A stretch of 64,000 nt of DNA from JBBAAW01 sp041658075 (GCA_041658075.1 JBBAAW010000001.1:1-64000), one strand, 5' to 3'; positions 34,976-43,874 are shown, counted from the stretch's first letter. Program-made: numbers and translations. Notes: a model not told the origin generated them from the letters alone.

Positions 34976-36031
34976 TTAGTAGTTGAGGTATCCGTTGTTT
35001 AACCCTTCGTTTTTGATATCAAACTCGACCATTTCTTTGACCAGTTCTTTAAAGTTGTGTCTAGGTTTCCAACCAAGGATTTTTCTGGCCTTTGAAGGGT
35101 CACCAAGCAAAAATTCAACTTCGGAAGGTCTAAAGTATTGTGGGTCGATTTTAACATATGTCTTCTTTGTTTTTGTATCATAACCTATTTCTTTTAGCCC
35201 CTTGCCGGTCCATTTTATTTTGATTCCAATATGTTCAAACGCCAGCTCCACAAACTCCTTTACGGTGTGGGTTTCTCCTGTGGCTACAATAAAGTCATCC
35301 GGTTCTTTGTGTTGCATCATTAGATACATCGCTTCCACATAATCCTTTGCGTGTCCCCAATCTCGAGACGTATGGATGTTACCCAGATACAATATCTTTT
35401 GTTTTTTATGGAAAATGTCAGCTACAGCTCTGGTGATTTTTCTAGTCACAAAAGTTCTACCTCTCCTTGGCGACTCGTGGTTAAAAAGTATTCCATTGCA
35501 AGCAAAAGTCCCGTAACTATCGCGGTAGTTTTTAACCGTCCAATAAGAAAAAACCTTTGATATGGCATAGGGAGATTGGGGGTTAAAGGGGGTAGTTTCC
35601 TTTTGAGGAGTTTCAAGAACTTTTCCAAACATTTCGCTTGAGGAAGCTTGATAAAATTTGGTTTGTGGACTTGTGTGCCTAACGGCCTGTAACAACCTTA
35701 GCGTTCCCAGAGCATCTACATCGCAGGTGTATTCGGGAATATTAAAGCTTACGCCAACGTGACTCTGTGCTCCTAGATTGTATATCTCGGTTGGTTTGAG
35801 TCGGGCGACAAGTTCTATAAGACTGGATGAATCTGAAAGATCGCCGTAATGAAGCTGCACATCCCCTGAAGAGAAGTTCTTCTCAATTATATGGTCTATT
35901 CTGGATGAATTAAAAAGGCTGGTTCTTCTACGCAAACCATGGACCTGATACCCTTTTTGTAAGAGTAGCTCCGCCAGGTATGATCCGTCCTGTCCAGTTA
36001 TTCCTGTAATAAAAGCTCGTTTTTGTGTCAT
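34976..36031 (-). CDS. gmd: GDP-mannose 4,6-dehydratase
   Basis: 351 residues, full length. It has FITGITGQDGSYLAELLLQKGYQVHGL at the N-terminus, RRTSLFNSSRIDH, the catalytic YAISK (Tyr155, Lys159), GILFNHESPRRG and FVTRKI, the classical GMD signatures. It converts GDP-D-mannose to GDP-4-keto-6-deoxymannose, the feed for Fcl/ColC-type and ColD-type enzymes. It is the first gene of the ten-gene minus-strand operon. No ManB/ManC genes are in the window. Confidence 0.96.
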   Translation of the reverse strand: MTQKRAFITGITGQDGSYLAELLLQKGYQVHGLRRRTSLFNSSRIDHIIEKNFSSGDVQLHYGDLSDSSSLIELVARLKPTEIYNLGAQSHVGVSFNIPEYTCDVDALGTLRLLQAVRHTSPQTKFYQASSSEMFGKVLETPQKETTPFNPQSPYAISKVFSYWTVKNYRDSYGTFACNGILFNHESPRRGRTFVTRKITRAVADIFHKKQKILYLGNIHTSRDWGHAKDYVEAMYLMMQHKEPDDFIVATGETHTVKEFVELAFEHIGIKIKWTGKGLKEIGYDTKTKKTYVKIDPQYFRPSEVEFLLGDPSKARKILGWKPRHNFKELVKEMVEFDIKNEGLNNGYLNY

Positions 36032-36037
36032 AAGCTA

Positions 36038-36043
36038 ATCTTA
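36038..36043 (-). promoter_or_regulatory. Probable -10 of the GMD-led operon (leaderless type)
   Basis: Minus strand TAAGAT (36043-36038) stands exactly 6 bases from the ATG at 36031. There is no TGn and no clear -35, so spacing is the main support. Confidence 0.35.
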
Positions 36044-36124
36044 AAAGCGACTTGTAAATAGTATAGTAATTCATGCAATAACGCAACACTAAGTGAAAGA
36101 CTTTCTTGCTTAGGAAGTGTAAGA

Positions 36125-37069
36125 CTAAACGTTACTAGAGGGCTGTTTACTAAGATGACCTTTGGGGTTACTTTCATCAACTAGATACCGGGCAAATTGC
36201 ATAACCTCTACCAGTATGGTTTCCCTCTGCATACGACGCTTTTCGATAAAATCTCCAGCTAGCGTTTCCTCCATTGCTTTTTGCTTCGGCGGATAGGAAA
36301 AGGGAATATCCACACCAACAACTTTCCTATCAGAATGAAGTGCAGCTAATACAGGAAAAAAGTCAAAATTTGTGTATCGTTCCGGATTGGCTCCTCCTCG
36401 CCTTTTTGCCCATTCCGGATCATCGACTTGATATCGCTCCATAAACATCCTTACTAGTTCTGGATCGTTTCTGAATGCTTTCACTCCAAAAAACCAATCG
36501 AATTGAGTGTCCGTGGGGAGGATCCCCAGATGTTGAGCAATCCTGTTGCACCACCTATTTCCAAACTCTTCTGATTCCACCTGAAAGCTTGGATATGTTG
36601 TCCTGAATAGGGACGGGTCGCGTCCGGCCATTACTATATCGGCTTCCCCTCTGGCTATGGGATCCACCAATTGCGATATGTAAGGTATTACTTCAGTTTT
36701 TTCTGCTTGAATCAACAGAAGGACTCTCGGATTCAGATCAACGGACTTTTCCAGCGCTTCTCTTTTAGCCTCTACCATGCCAGGCTTTTCCTGTGCGAGA
36801 ACTTTTACTCCCATACGCTCTAAAGTTTCAAGGTATTCTTTTGAGCTTCCACCATCTACAACTACAACTTGGTAGTCGCCTTCTACTGCTTGTCTGAATG
36901 TATCAATGGAAGCGTTTCCGCGCGCGGAGTCGGCATTAGTTATATCCGTTTGACTTGATTGCCAATTTTTGTAGAACGTGGTGGCAAAAACAACTACATC
37001 ATGGGGGTTTAACTTCTCATAACTTTGTTGAGACTCATTTCCTACGTTAGTTAACTGAGTTGCTAGCAT
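36125..37069 (-). CDS. Glycosyltransferase 2-like protein (GT-A fold)
   Basis: 314 residues. VVVFATTFYKNW opens a GT-A-like fold, YQVVVVDGGSSKEYLE is the nucleotide-binding acidic segment, PGMVEAKREAL follows, and LFGVKAF-like and DTQFDWFFG segments occur later, as in GT2 or mannosylglycerate-synthase-like enzymes. The usual DxD is not clear (IQAEKTEV at that place), so activity as a glycosyltransferase is less certain. It is a single-gene unit with its own promoter and is somewhat richer in GC than its neighbours. Confidence 0.55.
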   Translation of the reverse strand: MLATQLTNVGNESQQSYEKLNPHDVVVFATTFYKNWQSSQTDITNADSARGNASIDTFRQAVEGDYQVVVVDGGSSKEYLETLERMGVKVLAQEKPGMVEAKREALEKSVDLNPRVLLLIQAEKTEVIPYISQLVDPIARGEADIVMAGRDPSLFRTTYPSFQVESEEFGNRWCNRIAQHLGILPTDTQFDWFFGVKAFRNDPELVRMFMERYQVDDPEWAKRRGGANPERYTNFDFFPVLAALHSDRKVVGVDIPFSYPPKQKAMEETLAGDFIEKRRMQRETILVEVMQFARYLVDESNPKGHLSKQPSSNV

Positions 37070-37075
37070 GCACGC

Positions 37076-37104
37076 ATTTTAGTATGAAATATAGCGGAAA
37101 ACAA
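37076..37104 (-). promoter_or_regulatory. Promoter of the GT2-like gene at 37069 (leaderless type)
   Basis: Minus strand TTGTTT (37104-37099), 17 bases, TAAAAT (37081-37076), 6 bases, then the ATG at 37069. Confidence 0.5.
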
Positions 37105-37112
37105 GAACAAAG

Positions 37113-37922
37113 TTATTTCTCTAGAATAATCCGATGAGATAGATAGCGTCCAAAGACCTGGGCCGCACCCATATCGGGAATGTAAACCTTTACCCTATTT
37201 TCATCAGAGTCGGGCAAGTCCTCAAGGCGCAGGGTTACACCTTGCTCGTCTAGGAACTTCGCCACTTGCTCATCTTTCACAAGCGCTTCGTAATGGGGAT
37301 CATAAAATTCCCAGCTTTTAGTTGTTTCGTTGTACCTCATTTTGGGAGAGGTAGGACCTATAAATGCTTTCCCGCCATGCTTTAGCACACGGCATATATC
37401 CATGATTCCTTCCTGCCAAATTTCTTTATTATGAATGTGCTCGGCTACATGGAATACTAATATGGTGTCAAAAGTTTCGTCTACAAAAGGTAAATCGTTC
37501 AAGAGCCCCGCCACCCCCATTAGTTTTGTTTGGTATTTACGAGCGGCTGATATTATTGCCGTGTTTCTGTATTTCTGAAACATAAAATCAGGACTTAACT
37601 CAAACACTTTTGCCCCGCAGTCTCTTTCTCTCAATTCTGTGGCTATCTTGACTTCAGAGCCGGCACCAAGATCCAATATAACTTTATCGTTTAAATCACT
37701 TTCGCTGAATCCAAGTGCATTTTGATATTGTTCTAGGGTTCGTCCGCCTTCAGGCACGGTCACATTTTTGTGGTCTATGGTTCCAGCCTCCCAACCCTTC
37801 CCTCCCTTTATCACCTCATGCACGGCATCTTCTGAGGGTTCGCTCGTACTGTTTTTACCGGCAAAAGTATCTCCGATTCTTCTTTCGAATTCAACAATGC
37901 TTTCAACAAATTTCATGTTCAT
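37113..37922 (-). CDS. SAM-dependent methyltransferase-like protein
   Basis: About 269 residues. VILDLGAGSEVKIATEL (roughly 81-97 from this start) is the SAM loop, VFELSPDF follows, then DETFDTILVFHVAEHIHNKEIWQEGIMDICRVLKHGGKAFIGPT, a standard Methyltransf_11 core. The N-terminus is uncertain: ATGs at 37916, 37922 and 37967 are all possible, and the frame is open to 38087, overlapping the divergent GC-rich gene. It is a lone gene with no obvious partner, and the acceptor is unknown. Confidence 0.7.
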   Translation of the reverse strand: MNMKFVESIVEFERRIGDTFAGKNSTSEPSEDAVHEVIKGGKGWEAGTIDHKNVTVPEGGRTLEQYQNALGFSESDLNDKVILDLGAGSEVKIATELRERDCGAKVFELSPDFMFQKYRNTAIISAARKYQTKLMGVAGLLNDLPFVDETFDTILVFHVAEHIHNKEIWQEGIMDICRVLKHGGKAFIGPTSPKMRYNETTKSWEFYDPHYEALVKDEQVAKFLDEQGVTLRLEDLPDSDENRVKVYIPDMGAAQVFGRYLSHRIILEK

Positions 37923-37986
37923 TTGATAATAAAGGAAAAGTCTAATTTTCTCAATTTGTATGCACATTATTACAACCCTATAGTAT

Positions 37987-38015
37987 TTGACGATATAGAC
38001 TTTTTGGCGTAAAAT
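37987..38015 (+). promoter_or_regulatory. Near-consensus promoter of the GC-rich HD-like gene
   Basis: TTGACG (37987-37992), 17 bases, TAAAAT (38010-38015). Transcription would start near 38022, giving a leader of about 44 bases that contains a small hairpin and a Shine-Dalgarno site, unlike the leaderless operon heads elsewhere. Confidence 0.65.
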
Positions 38016-38023
38016 AGCCGTAT

Positions 38024-38039
38024 CTAGCAATCCAGCTAG
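38024..38039 (+). repeat. Inverted repeat at the 5' end of a leader RNA
   Basis: CTAGC (38024-38028), a 6-base loop, GCTAG (38035-38039). It would form a hairpin at the very start of the transcript, possibly protecting the 5' end. Confidence 0.4.
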
Positions 38040-38065
38040 TCTTGAAAACAAAATAGAGGTGAAAA

Positions 38066-38809
38066 ATGGACGCGTATCTGCGTGCACTTGAGCAACAGTT
38101 GGAGCCGCTGTACCACATTCCCCATGTCGTTGGGGGGCACGAGATCAGTCATGTGAGGATGATGTTGGCGCGAGCTAAAGGGGTGCTTGAGGCGATCAGC
38201 CGATACTACCCCGGCCTCGACCCGGCAGACGATGGAACTTTCACAGAGCTTCTTGCCGCTATTTGGTGGCACAACGTCGACCGGGTTCGGGAGTGGAAAG
38301 TAGATGTACAGAAAGCGGGGGGTGACGAGCCTTATGTGCTGATGCAGCTCGCTGACAGTCCTTTCGAAAACGACGCGCGTGCGCGCATCGCGTACGCGGT
38401 GGCAAACCACTCTCAGAGGGAGTGTCAAATCGGTGAACATCCCTGGTTGCTGGTTGCCTTGATGGACCTGGACAAGATGGTCAGGCTATTCCCGCTCAAT
38501 GTCATCGAAGGGGCACAACACCAGCTCGAGGATAACCCGATATACGATCCGGAACCGGAACACCTCTTCGACTACAAGAAGGCACGCCGAAGCTTATGGC
38601 GCGCATTCATGTGGAACTTGGAGTGGGTGCCCATGCTTTCTTGTGACGAGGTGCGTGCGTTGATTGAGAAAGCACACTTCCGTGCGTTCATCGACTTCCT
38701 GCGGGCTCTGGGGGCTGACATCGCGGAGCGTGAGGGAGTGCCGAACGGAGTCGAAGGGCAGATTGAACTAGCTCTGGGTGAATATTACCAGGAGTTTGCC
38801 TGCTCGTGA
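38066..38809 (+). CDS. GC-rich HD-domain-like protein
   Basis: 247 residues. Its GC content (about 58% in a sampled stretch) is far above the AT-rich neighbours. The helix pattern and motifs GGHEISHVRMML (23-34), WWHNVDR (67-73), ANHSQ (113-117) and LMDLDKM (132-138) look like an HD-superfamily metal hydrolase in which the HD pair has become His69-Asn70. Similar enzymes hydrolyse nucleotides or phosphate esters; function here is unknown. It has a near-consensus promoter and the Shine-Dalgarno GAGGTG 6 bases before the ATG, and is followed by hairpins. Composition and signals suggest transfer from another genome. Confidence 0.65.
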   Translation: MDAYLRALEQQLEPLYHIPHVVGGHEISHVRMMLARAKGVLEAISRYYPGLDPADDGTFTELLAAIWWHNVDRVREWKVDVQKAGGDEPYVLMQLADSPFENDARARIAYAVANHSQRECQIGEHPWLLVALMDLDKMVRLFPLNVIEGAQHQLEDNPIYDPEPEHLFDYKKARRSLWRAFMWNLEWVPMLSCDEVRALIEKAHFRAFIDFLRALGADIAEREGVPNGVEGQIELALGEYYQEFACS

Positions 38810-38810
38810 A

Positions 38811-38865
38811 CTTGCCTAACCGGTGGCAAGGGGGGCTACCTACAACAAAAGCATAATCTTTGTTG
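38811..38865 (+). terminator. Two hairpins downstream of the GC-rich gene
   Basis: CTTGCC/GGCAAG (38811-38816 with 38825-38830) directly after the stop, and CAACAAAAG/CTTTGTTG (38843-38851 with 38858-38865, one bulge). Neither is followed by a clean T-run, so intrinsic termination is possible but not certain. Confidence 0.35.
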
Positions 38866-38874
38866 CAAGGGGCC

Positions 38875-38893
38875 TCCAATTCTTTTCATTGGA
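38875..38893. repeat. Perfect 6-bp inverted repeat before the giant GT-C promoter
   Basis: TCCAAT (38875-38880), 7 bases, ATTGGA (38888-38893) immediately in front of a consensus -35. It could be an operator or a weak terminator end. Confidence 0.35.
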
Positions 38894-38922
38894 TTGACAG
38901 AAGCAGGCATTAAAGCCAAAAT
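38894..38922 (+). promoter_or_regulatory. Promoter of the second giant GT-C-like gene
   Basis: Perfect TTGACA (38894-38899), a 17-base spacer and CAAAAT (38917-38922). Transcription would begin near 38929, so the in-frame GTG at 38923 is upstream of the transcript and the ATG at 38953 is favoured. Confidence 0.6.
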
Positions 38923-38952
38923 GTGAGGATAAAATCGCCTGATAGCAAGAAC

Positions 38953-41900
38953 ATGACAAAGGTGCCCGGTAAAATTCTCATCTTTTTTCAAGCCTACAAA
39001 AGTTTCTTATCCAGACATCCCGTTGTTTCATTAATACTAAATATCCTCTGGCCGCTTCTTATCTTTCTGTGGGTTGTTTTTATCAACCGTTTTCCACAGG
39101 GCTACATTTATGTTAGTGGAGATTTTGCTCAGCCAATAAACATAGAAAACATTTTCAAAAACCTTTTTTACACTTGGGGTAATGGTATATCAGCTCCCAG
39201 CGAGGGAGGATTCTTCTCCTGGTTTGCGGCTTCTCCGTATTATTTTATCTTCTATCTTCTGCCCCACAAACTGGGTCTTAACGACACTAATATTTTGTCG
39301 TACGTACTTTTTCTTTTCTTATCACTTTCCTACTTTTCCTTCTTGTTGGCCTTAAAACTTATCTTCAAAGAAAAACTTACTGTTTTTACCAGAGTTTTTT
39401 CGCTTATCTATTCAATAAACCTCACAACTATATATTTCTACACTTACACGTGGGGTTTTTCACACCAAGTTTTTTTATATATAACCCTTCCTTTATTGGG
39501 TGCGGTATTCTACCGTTACATTTCTAAACCTTCCCTTAATAATACGTTAGCCTTTCTTGTCTTGCTCTTTTTGTCTATCCCCGGTTTTACTAATGTAGCG
39601 TTTTTCGTTTCTTTATGTCTATTTTTTTGTCTATTTTTGGCTTTTTCTATTCTGTTAAAAGTCGTTGTTATAAATAGGAAACTTGTTTTATCATTATTAA
39701 TTCTTTCGATACTTTCTCTGCTGACTCTATCAGTTTGGGTTGCGCCTACTTACATGGCTTTACGGGGCGAATTATCGAGTTTGGCCGGTGGAATGTTTAA
39801 CTTTAATCTATGGCTCAGAACCCAGTCGGCGGATATCTTGTCCATCCTGATAGGTTTACCAGGTTATGGAGGGTTCTTTCCGTTTTCTCACAACCGTTGG
39901 TTTCTTTATCTGTTTCCGTTTATTCCAATACTTCTACTTGTAGTGTTTTTAATAAAGTCAAAGAATGAACCCGCCGTTTTGCGTAAAAGACTGTCTTTAG
40001 TCTTGCTTTCAATCTGTGTTATTTTTATGTTTCTAATAAAAAAAGGGCAAGGTCCATTTGGCGAACTCACTTTAAAGGTTTTTTCCGTTATTCCTCTTTT
40101 ATCTATATTTAGAAGCTACGAAAAAATCGCTCTTTTTATGCCTTTTTTGATGCTTACTGCCATTTACGGTCTCATACCCTTAAAATTTACCGCTAACAAA
40201 TATATCTACGTTGTTTTAGTGGCGACTTTGTTTGCAGGAGCTCCATTTTTAATGGGTGGCATTCAAACTAAATACAGCATAACTTTGGGCGACGATCCTA
40301 CAAAGGACTACACAACTTCAAAGTATTCTGGTTTAGTTAAAATTCCTTCCGACTACTATAAAATCGCCGATATTGTGAATGCAGATACTCAGGATTCAAA
40401 GGTTCAGGATCTGCCATTCAGTGTGTTGAACACACCTGCGTGGGTAAATTACATAAAATGGAAATTAATTGGATTTAACGTTACACAGAATCTTTTGGTA
40501 AAGCCCACCATTGGACAAAATGCCTCACAGCTAAACTTATTTAACTGGTCGCCCACTGCAGAATTTAATGGGACTCGTTTAAATCCAGAGTGGTATATAA
40601 AACTGCTTTCATACTTTAACGTTTCCCACCTTATTTACCATAAAGGTGTGGCCGATCAGTTTATCTCTCAGTCACTGCCTAAAGTTCAGGAATTAGAAAA
40701 GGAGGGTTTAATATCTAATCTATATGATGGAGAGTCTGCCTCTCTTTACAAGGTGGACGATAAATATGTTCTGCCTAGTTTTTACGTTCCCAAAGAAACA
40801 TTGTTTGTGTATGACGAATTAAGATTTTTTCCGTACCTACTCCTTGTTCCGGATTACGACAAACAAACAAACTACCTTTTTAAAGAGGTTAACAAACCGA
40901 CTTTGGATGAACAAAATACGAAGACAGTTGTAATATTGGAGGAACTCATCTCTTTGGATACTCTTATGGATAACACATGGAGTCCAGCGTGGGTATGGCC
41001 CCCACAGAATGACTCCAAGGATCAAGTTGACATTCAATTGCTAAATATTGTACGGGTGGCGTTTGAGATGAAGTCGCAAAACCTATACCATAACCAACCA
41101 CTGCAGGGAGAAATAGCCTTCGCACTGCAAGGATTAAAGTTGGCCGTGGAAGAAGAACTAAAGACGCGTACCCAGGTTACAGAACGTAATAAAATTATCG
41201 AAAAAGTTCTTAAGAATCTTATAATGGTTAATGTTGAGTATGGCGACCAGGGAGATGTCCACAACTTTTTTCTTTCTCTTCTGTATAATTTTGACTCTTG
41301 GGCGTTAGTAAAAGGCTGCATGTTCAGCTGCTACCCTATGGAAATTCCGGAGACCGGGGATTACGAAATCCTTGTTGAAAACTTAGACGATGCCGCCAAA
41401 AACGCAAGAATCTATTTTAAAGATAGAAACACGGGCGCTACTTTGTCCGGAGAAGCTACTCAAAACCTAAGTAAATCGAATAACGACTATGTAAATTACG
41501 GAGTTATATCCTTTACTAAGGGTAACTCTTTGTTTTTAGATTTTTACCATCGGTCGCAGATATTTCTCAAGATGTCGGAGTGGAAAAAGGAGACTGTGGA
41601 CGGAAAAAACAGTATAAGCAGAGAGCTGTTAAATTTAGAACCAAATCGGAGATATCAGGTTTCCATTAAATACAATGGAGATTTAGATTCAGTTTCTTTT
41701 ACGATTGTTGAGGATAGCTCTGTTCCAAATGCATCGGTACTACAGTTGGGAGAGATCTTAAAAAAGACGGGGCAGGACCCATTCTTCTTTGCAGGAAATG
41801 TCGGTGGAACAAGCAAGCTTTATCTTTACAACAAGGACGGAAAGGATATTAACTCTTTAGATATTGGCGATATAAGGGTGGAGGAGATCTTTAGTCCCAA

Positions 41901-42300
41901 AATAATTCTGAAACAAACTAAAACATCAATCGGCACATCTCCGGAGAGTCCGGAAATACAAATAAAAAAGGTTAATCCAACCAAATACCTTATTTTAGTT
42001 AGCAAAGCAACCGGTCCGTATTCTCTGGTATTTAGTGAAAGTTTTCATAGTCAATGGAAGCTGTATCTTAAGGGAAAAGAGATAGCTAAGGATAATCATT
42101 TTGTGGCAAACGGCTACGCTAACTACTGGGTAATCAACCCCCAAGATACGGAGAATCTAAGTTCGTATGATCTTGTAGTGGAATACAGACCCCAAATTCT
42201 ATTTTATTATGGCGCAATAATTTCCCTTTCGACTTTGTTTCTTCTCTTTTTAGTACTATGTCTAAGAAAAATTATCCAAAAAGGAAAAACTTATGAGTAA
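38953..42300 (+). CDS. Giant GT-C-like membrane protein, second paralogue
   Basis: 1115 residues. About 12 membrane helices fill residues 20-450, a soluble region of about 620 residues follows, then one helix (about 1080-1102) and a basic tail. A first-loop segment GDFAQPINIENI is GT-C-like. It shares with 2462-6058 the motifs TWSPAWVWP, FxxxWKLYLKG, HFVANGYANYWV and VEYRPQ near the C-terminus. The likely role is extracytoplasmic sugar transfer from a polyprenyl donor; substrate unknown. The stop overlaps the next small membrane gene by 8 bases, exactly as in the first copy. Confidence 0.75.
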   Translation: MTKVPGKILIFFQAYKSFLSRHPVVSLILNILWPLLIFLWVVFINRFPQGYIYVSGDFAQPINIENIFKNLFYTWGNGISAPSEGGFFSWFAASPYYFIFYLLPHKLGLNDTNILSYVLFLFLSLSYFSFLLALKLIFKEKLTVFTRVFSLIYSINLTTIYFYTYTWGFSHQVFLYITLPLLGAVFYRYISKPSLNNTLAFLVLLFLSIPGFTNVAFFVSLCLFFCLFLAFSILLKVVVINRKLVLSLLILSILSLLTLSVWVAPTYMALRGELSSLAGGMFNFNLWLRTQSADILSILIGLPGYGGFFPFSHNRWFLYLFPFIPILLLVVFLIKSKNEPAVLRKRLSLVLLSICVIFMFLIKKGQGPFGELTLKVFSVIPLLSIFRSYEKIALFMPFLMLTAIYGLIPLKFTANKYIYVVLVATLFAGAPFLMGGIQTKYSITLGDDPTKDYTTSKYSGLVKIPSDYYKIADIVNADTQDSKVQDLPFSVLNTPAWVNYIKWKLIGFNVTQNLLVKPTIGQNASQLNLFNWSPTAEFNGTRLNPEWYIKLLSYFNVSHLIYHKGVADQFISQSLPKVQELEKEGLISNLYDGESASLYKVDDKYVLPSFYVPKETLFVYDELRFFPYLLLVPDYDKQTNYLFKEVNKPTLDEQNTKTVVILEELISLDTLMDNTWSPAWVWPPQNDSKDQVDIQLLNIVRVAFEMKSQNLYHNQPLQGEIAFALQGLKLAVEEELKTRTQVTERNKIIEKVLKNLIMVNVEYGDQGDVHNFFLSLLYNFDSWALVKGCMFSCYPMEIPETGDYEILVENLDDAAKNARIYFKDRNTGATLSGEATQNLSKSNNDYVNYGVISFTKGNSLFLDFYHRSQIFLKMSEWKKETVDGKNSISRELLNLEPNRRYQVSIKYNGDLDSVSFTIVEDSSVPNASVLQLGEILKKTGQDPFFFAGNVGGTSKLYLYNKDGKDINSLDIGDIRVEEIFSPKIILKQTKTSIGTSPESPEIQIKKVNPTKYLILVSKATGPYSLVFSESFHSQWKLYLKGKEIAKDNHFVANGYANYWVINPQDTENLSSYDLVVEYRPQILFYYGAIISLSTLFLLFLVLCLRKIIQKGKTYE

Positions 42301-42673
42301 AAAGCATCACAAAGATCAGCCGTTAGTGGAGAGTTACACGGACTCTGTATTGGAGAGCGGGATGTTCTGGTTATTTGCGTCAATTACCTTTGTGGTATTT
42401 CTTGAAATGCTTTTCTTTCCCAAAGTTCCTGATCTTTTAGAGCTACTGCTAATATTGCTGTGGCGATTTTCTGTGGAGAAAAATAAACATCCTCAAAAGA
42501 TATTAACAGTCTCGGTTTGCGTAATAACACTATTTATCCCCTTCCTTTTAATGATTGGTCGATCCGATCTGGCAAAGGAATTTGCTATTTGGATGTTTTA
42601 TATTTTCATTGGCGAGGTTGGTTTGGAGGCATGGAAAATAATAAAACAGGGTTGGAGACCCGATGTCAAATAA
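42293..42673 (+). CDS. Small membrane protein, partner of second giant GT-C protein
   Basis: 126 residues. A polar N-terminus of about 20 residues, then helices near 24-41, 47-57, 71-88 and 95-106. LAKEFAIWMFYIFI (93-106) corresponds to LTEKFAVWFFVF in 6048-6389. No known domain is recognised. The 8-base overlap with the giant gene implies translational coupling. It is annotated as a conserved partner because the pair occurs twice in this window. Confidence 0.75.
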   Translation: MSKKHHKDQPLVESYTDSVLESGMFWLFASITFVVFLEMLFFPKVPDLLELLLILLWRFSVEKNKHPQKILTVSVCVITLFIPFLLMIGRSDLAKEFAIWMFYIFIGEVGLEAWKIIKQGWRPDVK

Positions 42674-42767
42674 TTACTAAATTTGTGAGTCTTATACCCA
42701 CTTGCCGTTTTCCATGAAAACCCTGACAAATCTGTATGATATGCCAGAATGTTTAACAACATCGACA

Positions 42768-43874
42768 TCACTGCTTCCATCCTTTCCTGCTGGCTTCTGC
42801 CTTTTTAAACAGTCCGGCGATGGTTCCTAACGCATACATCCATAAAGTAATCTCGCATGCTAGTGGATGAAAAAACCAAGCAGGATCCCGTTTTTTAGTG
42901 TAGCCTTTTACAGCCTCATACAATAAGGGAAAAACCGTTAAACAACTTAGTAAGAACTTTATCATTCCGAACTTATTCATTACTGCAGATACAAACAAAG
43001 AAATTACCCCCTGCACCTTCTCTGTAATTACAGCTTTTCCCGTTCCTAACTCATCTTTAGCCTCCCATTCAAAATCCCGATTTTTAGCAACAAATTTAGA
43101 ATATAAAAGATCACTAATTCGTCTTCGTTGTTTCCTGGCAAATTTTTTGATATCACTTTCACAAAAAGTATGGATAATTCCATTTTTTACTTTAATAAAA
43201 GTTACGGCGCCGTTTTTCTTTAGGGATTTTGCAACGATGTCTATATCAAACAAGTAGTCTCCTTTTGCGGCTTCCTTTAAAAAACCGGTTCTGAAAACAG
43301 TTCCGTTCGCACCGATCGTTGGTAGACCCCTTTTGTCAAATTTCACCACAAGGTACCCCCCTTTATCAACTTCTTCATGCGGAACTTCAGTCCACCTTCC
43401 TGTAAGTAGGTTCATTCGGTCATAATCTCCCAAAAAGTGTACAAAGGGATCGTTCATTCCTATCAAGGCGCAATATCTGGCAATAAAACCATCCTGGGCG
43501 CGCCAGGTGTATTCCCAAGGCTCGCTTCCAACGGCTTCAGGTTCCTTTATTAAGGGATCTATCATATCCCTCATCCAATTTGTATCAGGCAAAATGTTAT
43601 CCGAATCTATTAAGACAACAAAATCCCCGGTAGCGGCCCGTAAGGCAGCCATTTTCCCCGCTTCCCCCGTTTTTAGTTTATTTTCCACGACTTTAGCCCC
43701 GTATTTAAATGCAATATCTAAGGTTTTGTCTTTTGAGCCCCCGTCGGCAACGATAATCTCTATTTTCTCTTTTGGATAATTTTGAATGGAGATAGATTTA
43801 AGGCACAATTCAAGAACCGATGCGGCGTTTAGTGTAGGAATTAAAACAGAAACTTTAGGTTTAGAATCGCTCAT
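42768..43874 (-). CDS. Family 2 glycosyltransferase, membrane-anchored
   Basis: 368 residues. VSVLIPTLNAASVLELCLKSI opens the GT-A fold, IIVADGGSKDKT and the DxD site LIDSDNILPD follow, and the C-terminal ~90 residues contain two or three membrane helices (FGMIKFLLSCLTVFPLLYEAV and a later WMYALGTIAG stretch). A conserved GANGTVFRTGFL lies in between. It is of the type that glycosylates lipid-linked precursors. The start overlaps the radical SAM gene end by 14 bases, so the two are probably co-expressed. Confidence 0.82.
   Translation of the reverse strand: MSDSKPKVSVLIPTLNAASVLELCLKSISIQNYPKEKIEIIVADGGSKDKTLDIAFKYGAKVVENKLKTGEAGKMAALRAATGDFVVLIDSDNILPDTNWMRDMIDPLIKEPEAVGSEPWEYTWRAQDGFIARYCALIGMNDPFVHFLGDYDRMNLLTGRWTEVPHEEVDKGGYLVVKFDKRGLPTIGANGTVFRTGFLKEAAKGDYLFDIDIVAKSLKKNGAVTFIKVKNGIIHTFCESDIKKFARKQRRRISDLLYSKFVAKNRDFEWEAKDELGTGKAVITEKVQGVISLFVSAVMNKFGMIKFLLSCLTVFPLLYEAVKGYTKKRDPAWFFHPLACEITLWMYALGTIAGLFKKAEASRKGWKQ

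Noticed and set aside
38923..38952. GTG start for the second giant GT-C protein
   Set aside because: The predicted transcript starts at about 38929, downstream of this codon; the ATG at 38953 is the first one inside the transcript.
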